Origin: Calditrichota bacterium
Lineage (GTDB): Bacteria > Electryoneota > B3-LCP
DNA: 36,989 nt
Direction: 5' to 3'
Assembly: GCA_020051775.1 (NCBI GenBank)
Contig: JAGVQJ010000099.1
Coordinates: 1 to 36,989 of the forward strand
Part shown: piece by piece, positions 6,515-13,820 of the stretch
Position numbering within the stretch: position 1 is the stretch's first letter
How the letters are laid out: every line of letters starts with the position of its first letter
Notes under the pieces: model-generated
Told to the model about the DNA's origin: nothing
Databases searched by the model: none
What the model saw: only the letters and a program-made list of their open reading frames with translations
Position numbers and translations under genes: made by a program

Positions 6515-7657
6515 ATGAAATTCGCTGACCGTTACACCTCCCTCCCCCCCTACCTCTTCGCGGGTTTGGAACGCAAGGCCGCGCAGCTGAAGGCGCAAGG
6601 AGTGGATATCATCCACCTGGGGATCGGCGACCCGGATTTGCCGCCGCCGGATTTCTTCGTGGCGGCTCTGCACCGGCATCTAGCCGATCCCGACGCGCAT
6701 CTCTACCCCACTTCGCAGGGCGATCCGCTGGTGCGCAAGAGCATCGCGCAGTGGTTCGCCGGGCGCTTCGGAGTGGACCTCGACCCCGACCGCGAAATCT
6801 GCGTTTTGATCGGCGCGAAGGAGGGGCTGGCCAACTTCTCCCGGATCGTCGCCAATCCCGGCGACCGCGTCGCCTGTCCCGATCCGGCGTATCCGGTGTA
6901 CGCTCAAGGAGGCGCGCTGCTGAACGACGCCGTACCCGTCTTCTTGCCGCTGGACCCGGACAAAGGCTTTCTCCCCGATCTGCAGCAGGCTGAAGGTTGC
7001 CGGTTGGTCTTCCTGAATTACCCCAACAATCCCACCGGAGCCACCGCGCCGGAGTCGTTCTTTCAGTCTGTCGCGGACTTCACCGAGTCGCACCCGGAAA
7101 CGGTGATGGTGCACGACGCGGCCTACAGTGAGATGACCTTCGGCGGGTATCAGGCTCCTTCGATTTTGCAATACACTCGACAGGCGGTGGAATTCCACTC
7201 GATGTCGAAACTGTTCAACGCCACCGGGTATCGCATCGGTTTCGCGGCGGGCAACCCGGAGTTGATCGCGGCTCTGGCAGCGTTGAAGGCGCAGCTCGAT
7301 TCCGGCGCGCCGGTCTTCATCCAGCGGGCCATGGCGGACGGACTGGCCCGGTACGAGGGCGCGACGCCGCCTCCCGAAGTGCGGGCGAATTTAGCGGAGT
7401 ATGAGCGTCGTCGTCTTTTGGTCGAAGAAAAGCTCGAGGCTCTGGGTTGGCGGGTGTTGCACTCGCAGGCGACGTTTTACGTCTGGGCGAAGGTGGGCGA
7501 TGACGAGATGGCGGTTGTGGAGAGTGCGATGGCCAAGGGCGTCATCTTGACGCCGGGGCGCGGGTTCGGGAAGTCGGGGCAGGGGTACGTGAGGCTGGCG
7601 CTGTCGCAGCCTTATGAGAGGTTGGAGGAGGCAATGGGGAGGTTGAAAATTATCTGA
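6515..7657 (+). CDS. dapL: LL-diaminopimelate aminotransferase-like PLP enzyme
   Basis: A 380-residue class I/II aminotransferase. It has the substrate segment HLGIGDPDLPPPDFF near the N-terminus, the IGAKEGLANF segment, the NYPNNPTGA cofactor loop, and the Schiff-base lysine Lys232 in SMSKLFNATGYRIGF. This set is characteristic of DapL and close relatives, which make LL-diaminopimelate from tetrahydrodipicolinate in the lysine and peptidoglycan pathway. The length is normal. Its neighbours are not lysine genes, so context gives no support, and another aminotransferase of the same subgroup is possible. The gene is flanked by the palindrome cluster upstream and by microrepeats just after the stop codon. 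Confidence 0.72.
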   Translation: MKFADRYTSLPPYLFAGLERKAAQLKAQGVDIIHLGIGDPDLPPPDFFVAALHRHLADPDAHLYPTSQGDPLVRKSIAQWFAGRFGVDLDPDREICVLIGAKEGLANFSRIVANPGDRVACPDPAYPVYAQGGALLNDAVPVFLPLDPDKGFLPDLQQAEGCRLVFLNYPNNPTGATAPESFFQSVADFTESHPETVMVHDAAYSEMTFGGYQAPSILQYTRQAVEFHSMSKLFNATGYRIGFAAGNPELIAALAALKAQLDSGAPVFIQRAMADGLARYEGATPPPEVRANLAEYERRRLLVEEKLEALGWRVLHSQATFYVWAKVGDDEMAVVESAMAKGVILTPGRGFGKSGQGYVRLALSQPYERLEEAMGRLKII

Positions 7658-7768
7658 ACCACAGATTTCACAGATTTCACTGATTGCACTGATGATAAAA
7701 ATTGCATTCTTAACGTCTTGGCGAGATCTGTTTTTACCAACCCCTAACCCCCAATCCCTAACCCCTAT
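7658..7768. repeat. Microrepeat-filled gap between convergent genes
   Basis: Two low-complexity runs fill the gap. The first (about 7662-7697) is made of CACAGATTTC/CACTGATT-like units. The second (about 7738-7768) is made of CCCCTAA-like units. No hairpin terminator is visible between the two converging genes. Confidence 0.5.
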
Positions 7769-10117
7769 TTACGGATGTCCCCCTGGCCGCTTCGCCCCCT
7801 CATGACACTCCTGGCACACCGTCGAATCCGGTTTGGGTGGAACCGGGAAGCCTCCCGTCTGAGCGTGGGCTATTCCCGACCCATGGCAGGCTTCGCAGGT
7901 GACGGCCAGCAGATCGGGGCGTTCGGTTGGTTCCAGGAAACCGCCGGACTCGTTAAATCCGGTGGCGTGGCAACTCAGGCAGCGTTCGTAGACGGGGTAG
8001 GACAGCACCGACTCGGGCGCTGTGGCGTGCTCCTGCGCGAAGTCGCGGGGGTGAGGTTCACTGTGGCACTTACGGCAGAGTTCAGGCCCGGCGTAATAAC
8101 TGGGCGTCTTGCGGTGCAACTCTTTCAGATCGTAGTAGTCGGATAATTGGAGCACGGTCTGATTGTGTTGAGCTTCGGCCTGCTTCTGGGGCGATAACGC
8201 CTCCGGGACTTGCCATAGATAAGCTGACATTTTGGGTTTTTCACTCCTGCTGAGATTCTGCCGCAGCTCTTCCCGCGCGGGATGATGAGCCCAGGGTTGG
8301 CCATCGGTCCAACCGGAAACGTCACTATTTTGTAGACTCAAATTCCCTGCCCTCGACCGGATTTCGATCCGTCCCAGGCAGTTGCCACTATCCCCCATCC
8401 CCAATACCACCACCCCGCCAACTTCGCGAGCGACCGGCTTCCCGGCATTCAGCCAGAGGATCAGCCGGGCGTTCGGGTTGAAGCGAACCAGAGAATCGAG
8501 TTGGTCTTCGGAGACATCGGTGATGAGAATCCCTGCCCCCAGATAGTGAAGCGGAAGCCCGTATTCTCGTCCCAGCGCCGCTAATGCGGAAGGAGACGGC
8601 AACTCGTCTTCAGCGGTGATATTGATGGCGGAATATTTCATCCGCGCCATGGTCTTTAAGAGACCGTTCGCTCGAAGACGCCATTCACGCGTTTCTCCGG
8701 ACACACCTTTCGGATAACGGAACTGCCCCAGATCAACCAACAGGTCGCCGGGTCGCCGGTAGAGATCCAGAGCGCGGGCGATACGGGAAACGCCTCCAGC
8801 CAGAGGCGCACCGTAGGGTGCGACTGGCAGGTACTCTCCATGGAGACCGCCAGTGACCCAGATGACGACAGGTTGCTCTCCCGCCTCCAACCCAGGACTG
8901 AAGTCCTGGGTTACTCTGTTGCTGTCTACTGAAGTGGACATTATGTTCCCCCCCTTATTAAGGGGGGCAGGGGGGATCATTTCAGGTATCCAACCCTCCT
9001 TAAAAATCACCTTGACAGTATCATTCTGCAGTTCCACCAGCATGGGCGTGCGGCGCACGGCTTGGTCGAATTGTCGTGGCGCCACGGCATGTACGTTGAA
9101 GGGGATGCCTTCACGGCGGCGGTAGACTTCAATATTTGAGGCCGGTTGAGGCGCCAGCCCAACCAAGGGAGATAGATCATCGCGCTGATACAATCTCAAA
9201 ATGTACGGCATCCAGTCGCGACACTCGTCGCAATCCGCTCTAAGGAACAGCGTAAAAGTGCGACCTTGCGCATCACGAGGGAAAGGCGATTCGGTCTGCA
9301 ATTCTATAGGCCAGGGCTGGCCGATTTTCAAAAGCAGCCGAGGTGCTTCAGGGGGAAGCGGCCAGATCATGCAGGCGGTGGTGATGAATAGAACGGCGAC
9401 AGTTACCAATACCGACGAGCCTACGGTGCGAAGGTTACGTTCCGGGTGGATGAAATACAACACCGTTCCTACGACTATGGCAGCCACGAGCGGAAAATGC
9501 GCCAGATGCAAGACCAATCCGAGCAACAGGGAAAGAAGATAACCCATGACGTGCCGCCGTCCGCTGAAGGAGGCCAAAAGCGCTCCCAACGCGTAAATGA
9601 CCAGCATACCGCTACCTGTCCAGGAGGCGCCGGAAATAAAAGCGAACGCCGCCCAGGGATTGGCGCCTTGCAGCAAGCGATTCGAGGGTCGAAATCCAAA
9701 AATCAGCAACGCCATCGCCAACCCATTCTTGATCAAAGCCAAGATGGGATTGACCGTTTCCGGCCCCAAGCACCCACAGCGTTGCAGGTATCCGGTTGGA
9801 AGCGCAATGATTATCCCGCCTGTAAATCCCGCCAAAAGAACCAGAGACCCCCCTGCCGCATGACGGGATCCGGTCATCAACAGCATCATTCCCAGGAACA
9901 TCTCCAGCGCAGGCAATATCAAGGTAAGTATAGCTTGAAAAGGCAGCGGCAGTGGCAAACCGTAGTTGGCCAATTCGTTTAGGAAGGATAGAGGGGTCAG
10001 GGATTTGGTCAGCGCAGCGGAAATGAGGAGTAGAGCGGGGGGAACCCAGAGGAGCCGGTTCAGAGGGATGCCGCGGGCGGCTGAGGAATTAAAATCAGCC
10101 GCCGTGGCTGAGGTCAT
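7769..10117 (-). CDS. MauE-like membrane / thioredoxin-like / metallophosphatase-like / tetrahaem cytochrome c fusion
   Basis: A 782-residue multidomain protein. Residues 20-145 form a MauE/DoxX-like bundle with the CGC motif near 114-116. Further helices run to about 255. A thioredoxin-like domain follows, with a CDEC motif at about 296-299. Residues 417-600 resemble a 5'-nucleotidase/UshA-type fold (WVTGGLHGEYLPVAPYGAPL, GDLLVDLG), but the metal-binding Asp/His residues look lost. Four CxxCH haem sites are at about 681, 713, 741 and 768, as in cytochrome c554-type domains. It probably sits in the inner membrane with the redox domains in the periplasm; electron transfer or thiol redox work is an inference. 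The ATG at 10117 overlaps the upstream stop codon as ATGA, which implies translational coupling. Residues 380-414 appear to be an in-frame insertion of palindromes. Confidence 0.8.
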   Translation of the reverse strand: MTSATAADFNSSAARGIPLNRLLWVPPALLLISAALTKSLTPLSFLNELANYGLPLPLPFQAILTLILPALEMFLGMMLLMTGSRHAAGGSLVLLAGFTGGIIIALPTGYLQRCGCLGPETVNPILALIKNGLAMALLIFGFRPSNRLLQGANPWAAFAFISGASWTGSGMLVIYALGALLASFSGRRHVMGYLLSLLLGLVLHLAHFPLVAAIVVGTVLYFIHPERNLRTVGSSVLVTVAVLFITTACMIWPLPPEAPRLLLKIGQPWPIELQTESPFPRDAQGRTFTLFLRADCDECRDWMPYILRLYQRDDLSPLVGLAPQPASNIEVYRRREGIPFNVHAVAPRQFDQAVRRTPMLVELQNDTVKVIFKEGWIPEMIPPAPLNKGGNIMSTSVDSNRVTQDFSPGLEAGEQPVVIWVTGGLHGEYLPVAPYGAPLAGGVSRIARALDLYRRPGDLLVDLGQFRYPKGVSGETREWRLRANGLLKTMARMKYSAINITAEDELPSPSALAALGREYGLPLHYLGAGILITDVSEDQLDSLVRFNPNARLILWLNAGKPVAREVGGVVVLGMGDSGNCLGRIEIRSRAGNLSLQNSDVSGWTDGQPWAHHPAREELRQNLSRSEKPKMSAYLWQVPEALSPQKQAEAQHNQTVLQLSDYYDLKELHRKTPSYYAGPELCRKCHSEPHPRDFAQEHATAPESVLSYPVYERCLSCHATGFNESGGFLEPTERPDLLAVTCEACHGSGIAHAQTGGFPVPPKPDSTVCQECHEGAKRPGGHP
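8891..8967. repeat. Three palindromes in tandem inside a coding region
   Basis: 8891-8910 has arms CCCAGGACT and AGTCCTGGG around GA and is identical to 6274-6293. 8924-8939 has arms GTCTACT and AGTGGAC around GA, with one T-G wobble. 8949-8967 has arms CCCCCCTTA and TAAGGGGGG around a single T. The reading frame of the cytochrome fusion gene passes through all three without a stop, giving residues of low complexity between two recognisable domains. Confidence 0.85.
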
Positions 10118-10482
10118 AGGAAACTCTCTTCCCATTCGAGGTCTTCGATGCTGACGTCTTCGCCCTCCTCCTCATCCCATACCGGGCGGGGATTGACATA
10201 GGCGATCCAGTCCATAAAATCGCTCGCACCGTGGAATTCTTCCAGGAACCGATAAACATCGGCATCTTCGACATCAATGAAGGCGGGCGCTTCCTGGGTT
10301 CCTCGAACCAGGTGCGGGTTGACCGGCGACTCGTTCTCTTCGATCCAGTCGGCCAGCATGCGCTTCAAGGTCCACCAGTATTCGCCGAAATTGACGTATG
10401 ACTCCGGGTTGGCCAGCAGACCTTCGAGAATAACGCTGAAGTCCAGCGTGGCTATGGCTTTGGTTTGAGATTGATCTTTCAT
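10114..10482 (-). CDS. Small acidic hypothetical protein coupled to the cytochrome fusion
   Basis: A 122-residue protein that I do not recognise. It is acidic, especially at the C-terminus (DEEEGEDVSIEDLEWEE), and aromatic-rich in the middle (NFGEYWWTLKRMLADWI). There is no signal peptide or membrane segment. I choose the ATG at 10482: a TTG at 10536 also opens the frame, but that TTG is the first half of a TTGACA promoter box. The ribosome site is weak. The stop codon overlaps the start codon of the cytochrome fusion gene by four bases, so the two proteins are probably made together. A role in assembly or regulation of the redox protein is only a guess. Confidence 0.6.
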   Translation of the reverse strand: MKDQSQTKAIATLDFSVILEGLLANPESYVNFGEYWWTLKRMLADWIEENESPVNPHLVRGTQEAPAFIDVEDADVYRFLEEFHGASDFMDWIAYVNPRPVWDEEEGEDVSIEDLEWEESFL

Positions 10483-10507
10483 AGTTTCAAAGGATGAATT
10501 TTGCCAT

Positions 10508-10536
10508 AATTTAATGAAGTGGTAAGGGGATGTCAA
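10508..10536 (-). promoter_or_regulatory. Sigma-70-type promoter of the cytochrome fusion operon
   Basis: On the minus strand TTGACA (10536-10531) is followed after 17 bases by TAAATT (10513-10508). This places the transcription start near 10501, about 20 bases before the ATG at 10482. Confidence 0.6.
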
Positions 10537-10650
10537 GTAAAAAGGTAGTTTGATGCAGGTATGGGTTGATTTAAAGTGAGGGGTATGTGAATAAAGTTAC
10601 ATAATTTCCAACATTAGCCTGATAGCAACTTAGATCACCTACCATTTGAC

Positions 10651-10680
10651 AAAAGGGGCGCCTCTCGCGAGCCGCCCCTT
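10651..10680 (-). terminator. Terminator of the pilus operon
   Basis: Arms AAGGGGCG and CGCCCCTT form a GC-rich stem of eight pairs around a 12-base loop. On the minus strand the stem is followed by further T residues. It lies 37 bases beyond the pilC stop codon. Confidence 0.6.
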
Positions 10681-10716
10681 GCATTTTTCATTTTTATTTT
10701 AACATTGGCTGCAGGC

Positions 10717-11967
10717 CTACATCCCTTGCCGGATGGCCATGCCCAGGTAGAAGATGGGCAGGTAGAGCGAGATAATGATGACCAGCACCACCGATCCGAT
10801 CAGCGCGATTAAAATCGGCTCGATTAGTGAGGTCAGGCGATCCACGGTGGCGTCTAACTGCTTTTCGTAGAAGTAGGCCGCCTTTTCCAGCAGTTTGTCA
10901 ATTTCACCGGTTTCTTCGCCAGTGGCGGTCAACTGCACCAAGGTAGGCGGGAAGGTCTGCACTTTCTTCAAGGCTACGCTGATGGCGAAACCGTCTTTGA
11001 TCAGCACCTTGGCTTCGCGGATGCCCTTTTCCACTACCTTGTTGCCCACGACCTTCTGTACCTGGGAGAGGCTGTCCAATACCGGCACTCCCGAACCCAC
11101 CAGGATGCCAAAGGTTTTGGCGAACTTGTTGTAAACGGAATTCTGTGTCAGACTACCAAAGACGGGGAAATTCAGCTTGAACTTGTCAATGACCAAGCCG
11201 CCGCGTTCCGTCATCGAGGAGAGCCAGACGGCGATTACCACAAGCATAGCCAAGCTGGCAGCTAAGGGGAAGTTCTGGGAAATCAACTGCGATATCCCCA
11301 CCAGAGTCCGCGTAGCCAGCGGTAGCTTGGCGCCGAACTTGGCATAAACGTCCTGGAACAGCGGCACGATATAGACCAGCAGTACCGTCACGATGGCGAT
11401 CAGGAAGCATAAACTAAAGATGGGGTAGGCCATAGCGGAAATCACCTTGCGGCGGGTTTCCGAGATGGCTTCCAGATAGGCGGAAAGCTGTTCCAGGGTA
11501 ACGTGCAACGAACCGGAAACTTCTCCGGCGCGCACCAGAGCAACGTACAGGTTGGAGAAGACGCCGGGGTGAACCGCCATGGCATCGGATAGCGCCAAAC
11601 CCTTCTTTAAGTCGTTGCCTACCTGCGCCAGCACTTTGCGAAAGCGCTTATTCTTCTCTTCCATCATCAAGTTGCCAATGGATTTTTCGATCGTCAACCC
11701 CGCGCTGAACATGGTGGCTAACTGGCGGGTGAAAAACACCAATGTAGTCAAGGGTACGCGCGTGCGCAGCTTAAAGAAGAACAGGTTGACCTGCTCTGCG
11801 ACGCTCAATCGTTCCGCCTGGAATTCGGACTTTACTTCGCGAATGGAAATGAGGTTGGTTCCTTTGCGACGCAAAGACTCCATGGCCGCTTCCAAGTTGG
11901 CGGCGCGGAGGTAATCTTCAACTCGTTTGCCCTCGGCGTCCTTGGCGGTGTAGGCGTAATTGGGCAT
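10717..11967 (-). CDS. pilC: Type IV pilus inner-membrane platform protein PilC
   Basis: A 416-residue protein of the PilC/GspF family. It starts with the typical MPNYAYTAKDAEGK motif and contains two cytoplasmic T2SSF domains (about 72-194 and 275-397). Each is followed by membrane helices, such as AYPIFSLCFLIAIVTVLLVYI and ILIALIGSVVLVIIISLYLP. GEVSGSLHVTLEQL and GEETGEIDKLLEKAA are the paired family motifs. PilC is the platform on which the PilB and PilT motors act. The gene is the last of the minus-strand pilus operon, 69 bases after pilB, and is followed by a hairpin terminator. Confidence 0.93.
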   Translation of the reverse strand: MPNYAYTAKDAEGKRVEDYLRAANLEAAMESLRRKGTNLISIREVKSEFQAERLSVAEQVNLFFFKLRTRVPLTTLVFFTRQLATMFSAGLTIEKSIGNLMMEEKNKRFRKVLAQVGNDLKKGLALSDAMAVHPGVFSNLYVALVRAGEVSGSLHVTLEQLSAYLEAISETRRKVISAMAYPIFSLCFLIAIVTVLLVYIVPLFQDVYAKFGAKLPLATRTLVGISQLISQNFPLAASLAMLVVIAVWLSSMTERGGLVIDKFKLNFPVFGSLTQNSVYNKFAKTFGILVGSGVPVLDSLSQVQKVVGNKVVEKGIREAKVLIKDGFAISVALKKVQTFPPTLVQLTATGEETGEIDKLLEKAAYFYEKQLDATVDRLTSLIEPILIALIGSVVLVIIISLYLPIFYLGMAIRQGM

Positions 11968-12036
11968 GCAACTCTCCGATGATTAATCCCTTTAACCCGC
12001 CTCAAACATAGAGGGGTAAAAAGGAATCCAGATCCG

Positions 12037-13767
12037 TTATACTTCGGTAACCGTGGAACGCATGACTTCTTGAATGCTCGTGATGCCGTGCTCGATCTTG
12101 ATGATACCGGCCTCGCGCAGAGATATCATGCCCTGCTTCAGCGCTTCGTCCCGGATGTCTTCCTGGTTGGCGTTATCGAACACCATGCGGCGGAGTACCT
12201 GGCGCATTTCCATCATTTCGAAGATGCCAATACGGCCGTGGTAACCCGTGCCGCGGCAATGCACGCATCCCTTGCCTCGGAAGTATTTGATGGCATGGCC
12301 GCGTTCATTATCCAGAACCAGAGCCTTTAGTTCGTCCTTGGTCGGTTCGTAGGGGATTTTGCAGTGCAGACAAATGCGGCGCACCAGACGTTGGGCCATC
12401 ACCAAGTTTAAACATGAACCCACCAGAAAAGGCGCTACGCCGATGTCAATGAGACGAGTAATGGTGGAAGGAGCGTCGTTGGCATGCAAGGTGGAAAAAA
12501 CCAGGTGGCCGGTCAGCGAGAATTTGACGGCGATGTCGGCGGTTTCCTCATCGCGGATTTCACCGATGAGCAATTTATCAGGGTCCTGACGCAGAATGTG
12601 GCGCAGCGCTGCGCTGAAGGTCAGGCCGATGCCGGCTTTCACCTGCACCTGGTTGATGCCGTCCAGGTGATATTCCACCGGGTCTTCTACCGTGGTCAGG
12701 TTGTCGCCGGGATTCTTGATCTCCTTCAAGGCGGCATATAGGGTTGTGGATTTACCCGATCCGGTTGGTCCGGAAATGATCAACATGCCGTAGGGCTGAA
12801 TGATCCAGCGGCGAAAGATCTTCAGCATTTCCGGCTCGAAACCGAGCGTTTCCAGGGTCATGGCGAAGCCGCTCTTATCCAGAAGCCGCAGCACGGCTTT
12901 TTCACCGTTGACCGTAGGCAGGAGGCTGACGCGCACGTCCACTTCCTTGCCCGGGGCCCTGATCGTAAAGCGGCCGTCCTGGGGCAGGCGCTTCTCGGCG
13001 ATGTTCAAGCGGGACAGAATCTTGATTCTGGAGATGATGCCGGAATGGGCGGTCTTGGGCGGGCTCATGACTTCTTGCAGCACGCCGTCAATACGATAGC
13101 GTATAGAAACGTGGGTGTCTTGCATCTCCACGTGGATATCTGTGGCGCGTTCTTTGATGGCTTCGGCCATCATCATGTTTAAGAGCTTGACGATGGGGGC
13201 GTCGTCAATGCCAACTTCGGTGCGGGACATATCCACCAACCCCTCCTCCTCGTTCTCCGCTTCGGCGAAGAACTGGAGGTCGCCCATCACTTCCGTGACT
13301 TCATCAGAGGTGCGAATGCGCACGTAAAGCGTTTCAATGGCGGCTAAAATTCCCGCTTTAGTGGCCAGCGCAGTTTCGATGCTGCGTCCGGTCAATTTTT
13401 GCAGTGAGTCGGTGGCGGGCAGGTCTTCAGGATTGGCCATCGCCACTTTGAGAACCGTATCGGAAGCGGCCACGGGGATCAGAACGTGTTGCTTGGCAAA
13501 TGGTTCGGGTACTAAGGCAACGACGACTTCCCGTGCTTCCAGAAGCCTTTCATTGGAGATGAATTCCAGATCCAGCAACTGAGCGCGGCCTTGCGCCACT
13601 TGCTCTTCGACCACATAGCCCATGCTGATTAGAATCTGGCCCAAATCGCCTTTTTTAAATTTCTGCTCGCTTAAAGCCTTGCGAAGCTGCTCATCCGTGA
13701 TCAGCCCGGCTTGTTTTAAAATCGCGCCTAACTGTTCCGGCTGTGGATTAAATGATCGTTCCATCAT
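12037..13767 (-). CDS. pilB: Type IV pilus extension ATPase PilB
   Basis: A 576-residue GspE/PilB ATPase. An N-terminal MshEN-type domain (about 10-150) is of the sort that binds c-di-GMP in some relatives. The RecA-like core carries Walker A GPTGSGKS (333-340), the Asp box, Walker B LLIGEIRD (399-406) and the His box (GHLVFSTLHAND). A zinc-binding pair of CxxC motifs is present at Cys466/469 and Cys501/504. The protein powers pilus polymerisation at the PilC platform. Two ATGs lie in tandem at the start; either may be used. It lies between the SLBB-protein gene and pilC. Confidence 0.93.
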   Translation of the reverse strand: MMERSFNPQPEQLGAILKQAGLITDEQLRKALSEQKFKKGDLGQILISMGYVVEEQVAQGRAQLLDLEFISNERLLEAREVVVALVPEPFAKQHVLIPVAASDTVLKVAMANPEDLPATDSLQKLTGRSIETALATKAGILAAIETLYVRIRTSDEVTEVMGDLQFFAEAENEEEGLVDMSRTEVGIDDAPIVKLLNMMMAEAIKERATDIHVEMQDTHVSIRYRIDGVLQEVMSPPKTAHSGIISRIKILSRLNIAEKRLPQDGRFTIRAPGKEVDVRVSLLPTVNGEKAVLRLLDKSGFAMTLETLGFEPEMLKIFRRWIIQPYGMLIISGPTGSGKSTTLYAALKEIKNPGDNLTTVEDPVEYHLDGINQVQVKAGIGLTFSAALRHILRQDPDKLLIGEIRDEETADIAVKFSLTGHLVFSTLHANDAPSTITRLIDIGVAPFLVGSCLNLVMAQRLVRRICLHCKIPYEPTKDELKALVLDNERGHAIKYFRGKGCVHCRGTGYHGRIGIFEMMEMRQVLRRMVFDNANQEDIRDEALKQGMISLREAGIIKIEHGITSIQEVMRSTVTEV

Positions 13768-13820
13768 CTCTATTCAGTGTTGGTAGACTATTTCAGAAAC
13801 GTAACTCAGATACAGGTCAA

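Noticed and set aside
7738-7768. Telomere-like CCCCTAA run
   Set aside because: Only a few imperfect units in an internal gap; it fits low-complexity intergenic sequence, not a chromosome end.
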